Below, one piece after another: positions 1 through 8,590 of a DNA stretch of 41,453 nucleotides; position 1 is the stretch's first letter, and every line of letters starts with the position of its first letter. A model generated the notes under the pieces. The model made no database searches, was not told where the DNA came from, and was given only the letters and a program-made list of their open reading frames with translations. The stretch is from Armatimonadota bacterium (lineage in GTDB: Bacteria; Armatimonadota; UBA5829): positions 1-41,453 of the forward strand of contig JAPLCU010000036.1 in NCBI GenBank assembly GCA_026392045.1, read 5' to 3'. The position numbers and the translations under genes are program-made.

Positions 1-51
1 TGTTTAAGCAAAGGGAAAATGTCCCCTTAACTGCAAAGGGATTTTGTCCCC
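1..51. repeat. Left end of the IS, two tandem repeat units
   Basis: Two 19-bp units lie at 8-26 (GCAAAGGGAAAATGTCCCC) and 33-51 (the same except for three A-to-T changes in the middle). The outer unit is identical, inverted, to the inner unit at 1557-1575. They are likely transposase binding sites. Confidence 0.75.
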
Positions 52-87
52 TTTGGCTTTATTGGGTTTATCGCTTTTGTTGCTGAA

Positions 88-128
88 ACGGAAGTTTGGT
101 GGGACGGCAGTAGCCGTCCCATTTCCGT
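88..128. repeat. Nested hairpin inside the IS left flank
   Basis: A 7-bp perfect stem (GGGACGG 101-107, CCGTCCC 114-120, loop CAGTAG) is enclosed by a second inverted pair, ACGGAA 88-93 and TTCCGT 123-128. It lies downstream of the transposase stop. No T-run follows on either side, so it is not a convincing intrinsic terminator. It could be a dispersed repeat or part of the IS. Confidence 0.5.
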
Positions 129-212
129 ATTCAGCCCCTCAATGCGGCGCTCAGGTCGCTCCCCAGCGTTGCCCTATCCTCCGCTTAAGGTCAAGATATT
201 ATATCATTTTGG

Positions 213-1490
213 CTAAGCAATTTTAGTTGCTTGATATGGCTTGCCCGGATCTCGTCTAAGTGATGTTGTTGGTCTGCGCGCCGGAGCTTGTCCATCAGGC
301 TCAATCTTCTTTCTATGAGCAAGGTAGACCCATTCGCAAGAATCAATCCCACCGCGATATTTGCGACGTCTTTTTGCCTTAAACGGTTCCCCAAGTTCTG
401 TTGAGGAAAGTGTTGCGATAACTTTGTTGTCGTAATAAACGCGCCAGGAACCATCAAGTAATTGCCTTAAATCCGCAACGCAGCCTGCATAACTCCGCCC
501 GCCAGGGCCTGGCTCAATATCAAATATAAGCCCACAAAATCGAATAGCGTTGTCATTGGCTACTTTTGCGCTGTAGCGGAATGAGCATATCTTGTCCAGG
601 TCGATAGAATTATGCAGCCGCCGCCAACGATGTTGTGATGGCGCGCATACCCCAAATTGTTCGTTGAATGCATCGATATAGACATCTTCCAGGTAAGCAT
701 TTCCACCTGCAATATCCTTTATCCCCTCCAGTTCAAGCATAGCCACCAGCCGATCCTGAAGCGTCTCAAAGAGTTTCTCCACACGTCCTTTCGCTTGCGG
801 AGAGTTCGCGAATATGGCCTCTATGCCCATTTCTTCAAGAGCCTGGCCTACTTGCGTAGGCTCCTGGCGATCCGCCAACTCTTCTTCGAGGCTCCAGTAG
901 CTGTCATTTCGCTTTAGAGCTGTGTGTTTGTCTTGATAGACACTGCACGGAACTCCGTGCCTGTCCACAACCCTTCGCAAAAGTTCCAGGTAAGCCCAAC
1001 TGCATTCGTGCGGACAAAATAATGCCGCCAATATCTTGCCGGTGGCATCGTCTATCGAAGCCATAAGGCAGCATTCTTCTACGTCAGCTCCAAACCAGCG
1101 ATGAGGACTTCCATCCCAAAGAATCATCAATCCTTCGCTGGTTTTGCGGGATCTGCGCTTGTGATGCTTACGAGACTTGCGCTTTCGCTTAGGGGCAATG
1201 CCTTTCTCACGCCTCAATACACGAACAGTCTCACGGGATACTTCTATGCCTAGCTTCACAAGTTCTTCGGTGAAATGAGTGTCATTGAAAATACGATATT
1301 TGGATTCACTAAGATCGAGAATCTCAGACCGGACTTCAGCGCTTATCTTGTTAGACGGAGACTGCCCTCGATTTCCATGGGCAAGCCCTACAAGACCAAA
1401 CTCTTCAGCCCGCTTCTTGAGCCTCTTTGCATGCCGATAACTTACCCCCATTATTTCGGCTCCATCATCAAGAGAAACTACGCCATCCAA
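213..1490 (-). CDS. ISNCY-type DDE transposase
   Basis: This protein is the catalytic component of the insertion sequence. An N-terminal helix-turn-helix (VSLDDGAEIMGVS, about residues 5-17) is followed by a basic linker (KRKRKSRKHHKRRSRK) and an integrase core containing WFGADVEE, SIDDATGKI and NSPQAKGRVEKLFETL, which give the three acidic residues (D, D, E) of the DDE fold. The C-terminal part is the beta-rich domain usual in this group. The start is uncertain. The TTG at 1490 cuts into the expected N-terminus, and the same frame continues upstream with sensible codons (NQNDATRYDVLRRV), but it offers only ATT (1556) or CTG before a stop. Family members normally begin 15-25 residues further upstream, so the true start may be ATT at 1556. 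Apart from the start, the frame is intact. Confidence 0.85.
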   Translation of the reverse strand: MDGVVSLDDGAEIMGVSYRHAKRLKKRAEEFGLVGLAHGNRGQSPSNKISAEVRSEILDLSESKYRIFNDTHFTEELVKLGIEVSRETVRVLRREKGIAPKRKRKSRKHHKRRSRKTSEGLMILWDGSPHRWFGADVEECCLMASIDDATGKILAALFCPHECSWAYLELLRRVVDRHGVPCSVYQDKHTALKRNDSYWSLEEELADRQEPTQVGQALEEMGIEAIFANSPQAKGRVEKLFETLQDRLVAMLELEGIKDIAGGNAYLEDVYIDAFNEQFGVCAPSQHRWRRLHNSIDLDKICSFRYSAKVANDNAIRFCGLIFDIEPGPGGRSYAGCVADLRQLLDGSWRVYYDNKVIATLSSTELGEPFKAKRRRKYRGGIDSCEWVYLAHRKKIEPDGQAPARRPTTSLRRDPGKPYQATKIA

Positions 1491-1556
1491 AACACGACGA
1501 AGAACATCATAACGAGTTGCATCATTCTGATTTATCTTTATAACCTCTTTCTGAAT

Positions 1557-1609
1557 GGGGACATTTTCCCTTTGCAGTTAACAGGGGTCAAATTCGCTTT
1601 GCATAGACA
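1557..1609. repeat. Right end of the IS, two tandem repeat units
   Basis: An inner unit at 1557-1575 is a perfect 19-bp inverted copy of 8-26. An outer, more diverged unit lies at 1584-1602 (GGGGTCAAATTCGCTTTGC), and the element closes with TAGACA at 1609. The unit spacing of 27 bp resembles the 25 bp at the left end. Confidence 0.75.
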
Positions 1610-1626
1610 GCATGCTAAAATCGTAC

Positions 1627-1655
1627 TTGCTTAAAGCTGAGTTCGGATGTATAAT
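1627..1655 (+). promoter_or_regulatory. Candidate sigma-70 promoter of trpB2
   Basis: TTGCTT (1627-1632), a 17-bp spacer and a perfect TATAAT (1650-1655) lie about 55 bp before the trpB2 start and just outside the IS right end. The -10 is consensus and the -35 is weak (3/6). Confidence 0.55.
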
Positions 1656-1709
1656 GCGGCATAACAAAATATATGCCGTGCTTGTTCACGGTCTTCAGGA
1701 GGATGTATC

Positions 1710-3014
1710 TTGCAAAGACAATTTAATCTCGAACAGAATGAGATGCCGCAGGAGTGGTACAATATAGCCGCCGATCTTGGCGAGGTGCCGCCACCACTGC
1801 ATCCAGGAACTCAGCAGCCATGCGGGCCGGAGGATCTTGCTCCCATTTTCCCCATGGCTATTATAGAACAGGAAGTGAGCACAGATCGCTGGATCAAAAT
1901 CCCGCAGGAAGTGCAGGACAAGCTTGCGTTGTATCGGCCAACACCGCTTTACAGAGCGACTGAACTCGAAAAAGCGCTCAAAACACCCGCAAAGATTTAT
2001 TATAAATACGAGGGAGCAAGCCCGGCTGGAAGTCATAAACTCAATACAGCTATTGCTCAGGCGTATTATAACAAAATCGAGGGCACCAAGCGTATCGCTA
2101 CAGAGACTGGCGCAGGTCAGTGGGGCAGCGCTCTTTCAATGGCTTGTAATTTCTTCGGACTCGGCTGCACCGTTTATATGGTGCGATGCAGCTATGACCA
2201 GAAGCCTTACAGGAAGTCATTGATGCATGTCTATGGCGCTGAAGTATTCCCGAGCCCAAGCGCTCAGACGCAATTCGGTCAGAAAATGCTGCTGGAAGAC
2301 CCCAACTGTCCCGGAAGCCTCGGTATTGCGATCAGCGAAGCGCTGGAAGATACCGTTACCCATACCGGTGTTAAGTATTCGCTCGGAAGCGTTTTGAACC
2401 ACGTGATTTTGCATCAGAGCGTTATCGGCCTTGAAGCGAAAAAGCAGATGAAGAAGGCGGGAGTCTATCCGGATATAATCATTGGTTGCGTGGGTGGCGG
2501 AAGCAACTTCGGCGGTTTGGTTATGCCATTTATGGCTGATAAAATCGCAGGCAAAAATCTCCGAGCAATTGCAGTAGAGCCCAGCGCTTGTCCGACTCTC
2601 ACTGAAGGTGAATATAAATACGATTTCGGCGATACTGCTCAGATGACTCCGCTGTTGAAAATGTACACTCTTGGAGCCAACTTCATTCCGCCCTCTATTC
2701 ATGCCGGCGGACTGCGCTATCATGGAATGGCTCCATTAATCAGCCTCCTGGTTAAGAAAGGCCTTTCTGAAGCTATGGCATTGGACCAGCTTGAGGTGTT
2801 TGAATCTGCAGTTCTCTTTGCTCAGACAGAGGGAATCCTGCCCGCGCCAGAATCCGCACACGCGATCTGCGCGGCTATAAGAGAGGCCAATATTGCAAAA
2901 GAAGAAGGCCGCGAGAAAGTGATTCTATTCAACCTCAGCGGACACGGATTCCTTGATCTTGGCGCTTACGATAGCTATCTGGAAGAAAAACTTATGAGTA
3001 CTGCTGGAAAGTGA
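1710..3014 (+). CDS. trpB: Tryptophan synthase beta-like protein TrpB2
   Basis: A PLP enzyme that makes tryptophan from indole and serine. At 434 aa, and with an N-terminal extension before the catalytic core, it belongs to the TrpB2 branch rather than the shorter TrpB1 that pairs tightly with TrpA. The PLP-binding lysine is in [11 protein letters not shown] (K110), the phosphate-binding glycine loop is [10 protein letters not shown], and ETGAGQWG is the catalytic-glutamate region. The start is TTG at 1710, chosen because AGGAGG (1697-1702) lies 7 bases upstream. The ATG at 1702 is out of frame and stops after seven codons. No trpA or other trp gene is nearby, so it may act alone in indole salvage, as proposed for TrpB2 proteins, or pair with a distant trpA. 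Confidence 0.93.
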   Translation: MQRQFNLEQNEMPQEWYNIAADLGEVPPPLHPGTQQPCGPEDLAPIFPMAIIEQEVSTDRWIKIPQEVQDKLALYRPTPLYRATELEKALKTPAKIYYKYEGASPAGSHKLNTAIAQAYYNKIEGTKRIATETGAGQWGSALSMACNFFGLGCTVYMVRCSYDQKPYRKSLMHVYGAEVFPSPSAQTQFGQKMLLEDPNCPGSLGIAISEALEDTVTHTGVKYSLGSVLNHVILHQSVIGLEAKKQMKKAGVYPDIIIGCVGGGSNFGGLVMPFMADKIAGKNLRAIAVEPSACPTLTEGEYKYDFGDTAQMTPLLKMYTLGANFIPPSIHAGGLRYHGMAPLISLLVKKGLSEAMALDQLEVFESAVLFAQTEGILPAPESAHAICAAIREANIAKEEGREKVILFNLSGHGFLDLGAYDSYLEEKLMSTAGK

Positions 3015-3038
3015 TGCTCTTTCACGGATGACCAATTA

Positions 3039-3063
3039 CGGGCGGGATTACAAATCCCGCCCG
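3039..3063. terminator. Hairpin between convergent trpB2 and folP
   Basis: A 10-bp perfect GC-rich inverted repeat (CGGGCGGGAT 3039-3048, ATCCCGCCCG 3054-3063) lies between two genes that face each other. No T-run follows on either strand, so it may act as a bidirectional barrier or be a dispersed repeat. Confidence 0.45.
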
Positions 3064-3092
3064 AACAAAGTATGTCTGGCCCAACAAAACAT

Positions 3093-4322
3093 TTATTTCC
3101 TAACAATGGCATCAGACATTTTTGCTGTTCGAGCCATTTCTTTTACATCATGAACGCGCACTATGTCGGCTCCGTTGGCGATAGCTATCGCAACTGTTGC
3201 GGCCGTGCCTTCCAACCTTTCCTCGGGCGGGACATCGCCAAGAACTTTGCCAATTGTCGATTTTCTTGACGCGCCTACAAGCAGAGGCCTTCCGATTGAT
3301 TTAAGCTCGCGAAGCCGCCTGAGGATTTCCAGGTTCTGCTCTGTGTTCTTAGCAAACCCAATACCCGGATCAATAATAAGCATTTTCTCATCAGCGCCAG
3401 CGTCAATAAACACTCTCAGCCGACTGCGAAGAAAACCTGATATTTCGCCCATCACATCCTCATAATCGGTATCTGCCTGCATGTCTTGCGGAGTGCCCCT
3501 CATGTGCATTAGAATGGCCGGACATCGCCGCTTTGCAACAAGATCAGCCATCGCAGGGTCGAAGCTGCCGGCGCTTATATCATTAACTATGAGCGCTCCG
3601 TTATCTAGCGCAGCCTCGGCAACCTCAGACTTATACGTGTCGATGGAGATAGGCGCGCTAATAGCGCTCGCGAGTTCCCTGATGACTGGGAGGACCCGCG
3701 ACATTTCTTCCTTAGAAGATACCGGTTCGGCTCCAGGTCTGCTGGATTCTCCTCCAATATCGATTATATCTGCGCCAGCATTAACCATTTCCAGGGCATG
3801 CTCCACGGCGATTTGAGCATCAAGGAACTTGCCGCCATCCGAAAAAGAGTCTGGAGTGACGTTCAGCACGCCCATAATGAGTGTTTTTTTGCCAATTAGA
3901 TCAAACATCGCCGTGAGTTTCGTATCGATGTGGGCGCTGGGAGCTGGAACCGCCGGAATGCCCTCGAAATTCTTAATTGCATTATCGATGACAACCTGCA
4001 GCTCCTTACACCCGAATCCCTGTTCAAGAAGATTGTTCATTACGCCATCAAATTGCTTGCGTGTCCCGATCAGAATAACATCGCTCTGGGCTATCTTGGC
4101 CGTAATAACATCTCGACTTATCGCAGCATCGCCGCCATTTGCAAGAAACGCCTCTTTGAGAATATGAACTATCGGGCGACGAACGGCACACAGTTTCACC
4201 ATATATTGCCTGGATTTGGGAAGCATGTGGCGGACGCCGCCGGATTCCACATTGACCAGCTGCATTTCACGAATAATATCGGCGTCGCTACTCAAACATA
4301 GCACACGAGCATTATGGAGCAT
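3093..4322 (-). CDS. folP: Dihydropteroate synthase
   Basis: Condenses p-aminobenzoate with 6-hydroxymethyl-dihydropterin pyrophosphate in folate synthesis. The TIM-barrel signatures are clear: MGVLNVTPDSFSDGG, GADIIDIGGESSRPGAEPV, ISIDTYKSEVAEAAL, IVNDISAG, IDPGIGFAKNTEQN and VGASRKSTIG. At about 409 aa it is much longer than the usual 270-290 aa, because roughly 145 residues precede the barrel. That N-terminal region (SRQYMVKLCAVRRPIVHILKE... and GTRKQFDGVMNNLLEQGFG) is seen in some clostridial and deep-branching FolP proteins, and its role is unknown to me. The ATG at 4322 is preferred over a TTG at 4343 because GGTGGAG lies about 8 bases before it. It lies 241 bp downstream of the nucleoside phosphorylase gene on the same strand. 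Confidence 0.93.
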   Translation of the reverse strand: MLHNARVLCLSSDADIIREMQLVNVESGGVRHMLPKSRQYMVKLCAVRRPIVHILKEAFLANGGDAAISRDVITAKIAQSDVILIGTRKQFDGVMNNLLEQGFGCKELQVVIDNAIKNFEGIPAVPAPSAHIDTKLTAMFDLIGKKTLIMGVLNVTPDSFSDGGKFLDAQIAVEHALEMVNAGADIIDIGGESSRPGAEPVSSKEEMSRVLPVIRELASAISAPISIDTYKSEVAEAALDNGALIVNDISAGSFDPAMADLVAKRRCPAILMHMRGTPQDMQADTDYEDVMGEISGFLRSRLRVFIDAGADEKMLIIDPGIGFAKNTEQNLEILRRLRELKSIGRPLLVGASRKSTIGKVLGDVPPEERLEGTAATVAIAIANGADIVRVHDVKEMARTAKMSDAIVRK

Positions 4323-4563
4323 TATCTTCTCTCCACCTTTCAATTACTGTTAATTATATCAGTAGCAATGGCAAGCGCTTTGCATATATATTAGTATAGC
4401 AAGTCCAAAAGGAGTGTGCCTTATGCAAACAGGAACGTTGAAAATCAAAATACGAATTATGCGCTCCACACCACGCACATGTCTTAGTTCTGCGAAGCCA
4501 TGGGCTAACGCAGAGCGCAGACTCGCGTGTGTATGGGAGGATAACAAATACGTCTAGCCGCCA

Positions 4564-5340
4564 TCACAGAATTAAAGCTTTATTACTTGCACAATTGCAC
4601 GATCTTTCTGCCGGAATAAGCTGCAGAGCAGTGTTGATCACGGTTTGCAAATATTTGGTCGACGAGGCCATCGCTGCTCTTACAGCGTCATGCCCAAGAA
4701 GCGAGTCACTTAATCCAGCAGCGAGATTGGTTGCGACTGCAACAGCGCCGTAGCAGAGCCCTGCCTCCCGCGCAAGCGCCACCTCCGGCAGATTCGTCAT
4801 ACCAATAACATCTCCGCCCCACGATGCGTATAACCTGATTTCGCTGGGAGACTCATATCTTGGCCCATCAACTCCTACATAGACTGCGTTAGAAAAGAAA
4901 CCAACGCCAACATCTGCGCAGGCATTTTCGATGGCTCTTGATATCTCTGGGCAATAAGGTTCAGTAAAATCAGTATGCACCACAGGTCCGCGTTCATCGT
5001 CAAAGAAAGTGTATGCTCTGTGCCTGGTAAGATCGATAAAATCTCCAAGAACTACGAGGCTGCCGGTGTTTATCTTGGGATTCAGAGAGCCGACCGCACA
5101 TACACCAATTGCACAATTCACCCCCAGGGTTTTGAGGGCTGCTATTTGAGCTCGATAGTTTATCTGTGCCGGTGGCACACTGTGATCCAAACCATGTCGC
5201 GGCAAAAAATATACACCTGGATGAGCAGGGCTTTCAATAATCTGCACGTCACCGAATCGAGTATGCACCGGAATTACCCGACCAGCGTTGAATTCCTCCA
5301 TCTCGTCAATTCCCGTTCCGCCAATAACTGCCACACTCAT
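4564..5340 (-). CDS. MTAP-family purine nucleoside phosphorylase
   Basis: Cleaves a purine nucleoside with phosphate to give free base and (methylthio)ribose-1-phosphate. Family signatures in order are GGTGI (8-12), the phosphate loop FLPRHG, PPAQINYRAQ, VCAVGSL, the substrate segment VDGPRYES, IGMTNLPEVALARE and the C-terminal VATNLAAG. True methylthioadenosine phosphorylases carry two Asp residues after the Thr of that last motif to read the 6-amino group. Here an Asn takes the first position, the pattern of members annotated as 6-oxopurine or methylthioinosine phosphorylases. The specificity is therefore more likely for hypoxanthine/guanine nucleosides than for MTA. The length (258 aa) is normal. 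The ATG follows GGAGGG with a 5-base spacer. Confidence 0.88.
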   Translation of the reverse strand: MSVAVIGGTGIDEMEEFNAGRVIPVHTRFGDVQIIESPAHPGVYFLPRHGLDHSVPPAQINYRAQIAALKTLGVNCAIGVCAVGSLNPKINTGSLVVLGDFIDLTRHRAYTFFDDERGPVVHTDFTEPYCPEISRAIENACADVGVGFFSNAVYVGVDGPRYESPSEIRLYASWGGDVIGMTNLPEVALAREAGLCYGAVAVATNLAAGLSDSLLGHDAVRAAMASSTKYLQTVINTALQLIPAERSCNCASNKALIL

Positions 5341-5658
5341 GATAACCCTCCATTACCTATATAATTACTGCGACATAAACCTCACAAAATCCTTCGCTAA
5401 CGATTTGTTTACTGAAGATAGTGTTTGGAGAGTTTGGTATACGGGTCTTGATGCGTATGATATAACTGATTTTGGATGAAGCAATACTACTTTTCCCTGG
5501 TAGAACCTCCAAGGACACCGGTATTTTCATAAAATCAGTGTATTTCATTACGAATTACCTTGATTATATTGAAGGGGTAGGGGTGATTGATGTAGAATAC
5601 TATAAGCGGGGCTTAATAGAGAGCCTCGATCTATCATATATAAGGGAGTTGTTTATTT
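5341..5658. other. Divergent intergenic region, no gene seen
   Basis: This stretch of 318 bp separates the leftward phosphorylase gene and the rightward STAS gene. It is AT-rich. On the minus strand, TTGTGA (5387-5382) lies 17-18 bp before TTATAT/TATATA (about 5358-5364), a weak candidate promoter for the phosphorylase. Short open frames here have no ribosome site and no recognisable motif. Confidence 0.5.
5569..5598 (+). promoter_or_regulatory. Candidate promoter of the STAS gene
   Basis: TTGAAG (5569-5574), an 18-bp spacer and TAGAAT (5593-5598) lie about 60 bp before the ATG. Box matches are 4/6 and 5/6. Confidence 0.35.
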
Positions 5659-6009
5659 ATGGAGATGGATCTTCAGATTAACGTTCGGAAGCATGAGGAA
5701 ATACCTGTAATTGAACTTAGCGGGGAAGTGGATGCTTATACTTCAGCCCGATTCCGTGAGATAATGCTTGATATCATTGATAGCGATGGAGTAAAACTGG
5801 TGATCAGTATGAATGATGTAGAGTATATTGATAGCTCAGGTTTGGGCGCTCTCGTGGGCGGGCTGAAAAGGGTCAGTGAGCGTGACGGCAAAATCGTGAT
5901 AATATGCGACAAACCTCAGGTCAAGAAAGTTTTCGAGATTACCGGGTTGGAAAAAGTCTTTCCTATTTATGGCACAGAGGAAGAAGCTATAGCAGCTGTG
6001 CGCAGCTAA
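5659..6009 (+). CDS. STAS-domain anti-sigma factor antagonist
   Basis: A 116-aa single-domain SpoIIAA/RsbV-type protein. In this family the unphosphorylated form binds an anti-sigma kinase and frees a sigma factor, and the kinase inactivates it by phosphorylating a serine. The conserved loop is EYIDSSGLGALVGG, with the target serine at 59 or 60. LSGEVDAYTSARFRE near residue 20 and KKVFEITGLEKVFPIY near the end complete the fold. The ATG at 5659 follows AGGGAG by 10 bases, and a second ATG at 5665 is also possible. No kinase or sigma gene adjoins it, so its partner must be encoded elsewhere. A glycosyltransferase gene follows after 150 bp. Confidence 0.9.
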   Translation: MEMDLQINVRKHEEIPVIELSGEVDAYTSARFREIMLDIIDSDGVKLVISMNDVEYIDSSGLGALVGGLKRVSERDGKIVIICDKPQVKKVFEITGLEKVFPIYGTEEEAIAAVRS

Positions 6010-6158
6010 GACCGGGCAAGACTCTATTGCATTATAAAGTTCTTGCTTTAACCAGAAAGGTGTCCACTACACGTTTCGCACCTTATATGCAAGAGTATAT
6101 GCGTGTTTTTTCCAACATTGATTAATAGATTCAGAAGGGGGCAACCCAGAATTATTGG

Positions 6159-7490
6159 TTGCTACGGGTTCTATTTATGACTGCTGATGGAAACAAGGTC
6201 AAGAAGCAAATTGCTGTTTCGGCGCCCGAAGAGTTTGCGCTTAGGGATGAAGTGCGCTGGCTCAAGAGTGAAGACCTGAATCTTTTTGGATACCTGCGCG
6301 ATTCAATGAACAAAATAGAGCCAGTGTATGTCTCAACATACCCGCCGAGCGAGTGTGGAATTGCCATGTTCTGCAAAGATCTATCTTCATCTGTGGCGAA
6401 ATACACACCATTTTCAAAGCCGTCCATCATTGCTGTGAAGCGTGAGCATGAGATCGAGCCTTACAGTCGAGTTGTGCGGTATCAAATACTTCGCGAAAAT
6501 CGGCAGTCATATTTAGACGCCGCCAAATTCATAAATGATTCCTCGATAGATATTGTCAGCTTGCAGCACGAGTATGGTATTTTCGGCGGAGATGATGGAG
6601 AATACGCTCTCGATTTCTTGGAAGCGCTCGAAAAGCCGGCGGTTGCTACACTACACACAGTTCTTCAGAACCCCAGCCCAAACCAGAAACGAATATTGCA
6701 GGAGATGGGAAGGCTTTGTAAGGCTATGGTCGTTATGGTTAAGATGGGCCGCAAAATATTGTTGGAAACTTACGATATTGATCCTAAGAAGGCGACAGTC
6801 ATCCCGCACGGCGTGCCGAATGTTCATCGTGTTAAAGCATCTAGCGTGAAGAATGCGCTGGGGCTGTCCAATGCGAAGATCATGTCTACATTCGGATTGA
6901 TCAATCGAGGCAAGGGCATCGAATATGTGATCAAGGCTATGCCCAAGATTCTTGAAAAGAACCCGAATATGATCTATCTGGTGCTTGGCGAAACTCACCC
7001 GGGAGTTCGCAAGTACGAAGGCGAGTCATACAGAAACATGCTGGCGGAAACAATCAATGATTTGGGAATTTCCGAGAATGTAAGGTTCAATAACCGATTT
7101 CTTTCATTAAGTGAGCTTGTGCGATACCTCTGTGCAACCGATGTATATATCACGCCGTATCTTAATAAGGACCAGATATGCAGTGGGACGCTAGCCTATG
7201 CTGTTGGCTGCGGAAAAGCCATTCTCAGCACTCCTTATCTTTATGCTGAAGAGGTTTTGGCTGATGGCCGCGGGAAACTGGTTGATTTTGAATCGTCTGA
7301 CAGCATAGCCGAAAACGTAAACTTGATAATGGAAGACAAAGAGCTTAAAGAGAGCATGGAGAACGCTGCATACATTTATGGACGCCGCGCGGCCTGGTTT
7401 AACGTAGCAGTAGATTATCTCGATCTGTTCCATAGGATTGTGACTGCGCATCAAAGTCGTGATCAGGCCAATATTAATGCAAAGGAGTAA
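6159..7490 (+). CDS. GT4-type glycosyltransferase
   Basis: A GT-B-fold enzyme predicted to move a sugar from a nucleotide donor to an unknown acceptor in the cytoplasm. The N-terminal domain begins at VYVSTYPPSECGIAMFCKDL (about residue 56) and contains VSLQHEYGIFGG. The C-terminal domain contains VIPHGV, FGLINRGKGIEYVIKA and the donor-binding segment GTLAYAVGCGKAILSTPY...EEVLADGRG. About 50 residues of unfamiliar sequence precede the fold. The start is unclear: TTG 6159 and ATG 6177 both lack a well-placed ribosome site, and ATG 6306 would begin at the conserved region. The next gene starts inside its last codons, and the two commonly occur together, so they are probably a functional pair. 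Confidence 0.85.
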   Translation: MLRVLFMTADGNKVKKQIAVSAPEEFALRDEVRWLKSEDLNLFGYLRDSMNKIEPVYVSTYPPSECGIAMFCKDLSSSVAKYTPFSKPSIIAVKREHEIEPYSRVVRYQILRENRQSYLDAAKFINDSSIDIVSLQHEYGIFGGDDGEYALDFLEALEKPAVATLHTVLQNPSPNQKRILQEMGRLCKAMVVMVKMGRKILLETYDIDPKKATVIPHGVPNVHRVKASSVKNALGLSNAKIMSTFGLINRGKGIEYVIKAMPKILEKNPNMIYLVLGETHPGVRKYEGESYRNMLAETINDLGISENVRFNNRFLSLSELVRYLCATDVYITPYLNKDQICSGTLAYAVGCGKAILSTPYLYAEEVLADGRGKLVDFESSDSIAENVNLIMEDKELKESMENAAYIYGRRAAWFNVAVDYLDLFHRIVTAHQSRDQANINAKE

Positions 7491-8507
7491 TACAACAATT
7501 TACCCACCAATCGTATTTGAACATTTGGAGACCCTGACGGATTCAACTGGGGTCATTCAACATGCCATATTTTCCATACCAAACAGGAGAACCGGCTATA
7601 CAACAGATGATAACGCTCGCGTGAGAGAACTGGTTCACGGCAAACTCTGCAGTTGGTGAGCAAGTATCTTAGCTTTCTTCATTACGCGCAGAGTCCGTCG
7701 GGGCATTTTCACAATTTTATGTCTTATGATCAGGTATGGCTTGATGATCAGGGCAGCGAGGATTGCTTGGGCCGAGTTCTCTGGGGATGCGGCTACACTC
7801 TAAGAGCCGAACTGCATCCTAACGTGAAAAAGGTTGCTCGTGAAATATTCGATGCTGCGCAAAGATGGATTCCCCTTACACATTGTCTGCGCGCTCGCGC
7901 TTACATGGGAATGGGCTGTTATCATTATCTGGAACATGTGCCTGATCATAAAGAGATAAGCGCCGCGTTTAAGAAAATTGCTGATTCCATTTGTAGAGAT
8001 TTCAGAGCTAACGCCAAACCGGACTGGGCATGGTTTGAGGACTTCATGAGTTACTCGAACGGTATGATTCCAAGAGCTCTCTTTATGGCCTATCAGATGT
8101 TTGGAGATGAGGAATACCGCAAGGTAGCAGTTGAGAGTATTGAGTTCCTGACTTCGATTTGTATCATAGACGGTAAGCTGTATCCTGTTGGATGCAACGG
8201 TTGGCTTATAAAAGACTCTGAGCGTGCCTGGTATGATCAGCAACCAGTTGATCCAATGGGGCATACTCTGTCTTATATTTCCGCCTATGATGCAACAGGT
8301 GATCGCAAATACCTTGAGCTTGCCAAAATCTCTTTTGATTGGTTCTTCGGTAAGAACTCGGTTGGGGAGGCTCTCTACGATCCGGTAACCGGCGGTTGCT
8401 ATGATGCGTTGGGGCCTGATGGGCCGAATCTGAATCAGGGTTCGGAATCCACGATAGCATGCCTGCTTGCGCAGTTGGCAATGCAGCCGTATTTGGATAA
8501 GTTATAG
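7477..8507 (+). pseudogene. Glycosidase-like GT partner, frame broken near 7620
   Basis: Two adjoining open frames together make one protein of the glycosidase-related family that travels with the preceding GT4 gene. The first (7477-7659) ends properly through FSIPNRRTGYTTDDNAR and then runs into nonsense and a stop. The second frame picks up as TGSRQTLQLVSKYLSFLHYAQ and continues through HNFMSYDQVWLDDQGSEDCLGRVLWGCG, WAWFEDFMSYSNGMIPRAL and the end of the usual alpha/alpha-barrel-like domain. From memory of the family, about ten residues that normally lie between DDNAR and TG are missing. This fits a deletion of roughly 25 bases between 7620 and 7629. It could be a real null allele or an assembly error. 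The second frame alone could start at TTG 7653 but would lack the N-terminus. Confidence 0.8.
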
Positions 8508-8511
8508 CATT

Positions 8512-8538
8512 ATGTCCGGCCGATAGGCCGGACATTTT
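8512..8538 (+). terminator. Rho-independent terminator
   Basis: A perfect 10-bp stem (ATGTCCGGCC 8512-8521, GGCCGGACAT 8526-8535) with a GATA loop runs into TTTT. It lies 5 bases after the stop of the glycosidase-like gene, closing that operon. Confidence 0.85.
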
Positions 8539-8590
8539 GCCAATTCGCCATCCTGAGATTCTCGAAGGATTATCTGATTGAGGTACACGA

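Larger units (their letters stand above)
1..1609 (-). mobile_element. ISNCY-like insertion sequence with doubled ends
   Basis: One DDE transposase gene fills the element and reads leftwards. The left end begins TGTTTAAGCAAAG at base 1, and the right end, read inwards from 1609, begins TGTCTATGCAAAG. These match at 11 of 13 positions and give TGT...ACA termini. Each end carries two 19-bp repeat units. The target duplication cannot be checked because the left boundary coincides with the window edge. The element ends only about 18 bp before the -35 box of the trpB2 promoter, so it sits directly upstream of that gene. Family placement is from the protein, not from a database match. Confidence 0.8.

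Noticed and set aside
5472-5681. A 69-codon open frame before the STAS gene
   Set aside because: TTG start, no ribosome site, overlaps the STAS start in another frame and shows no recognisable motif.
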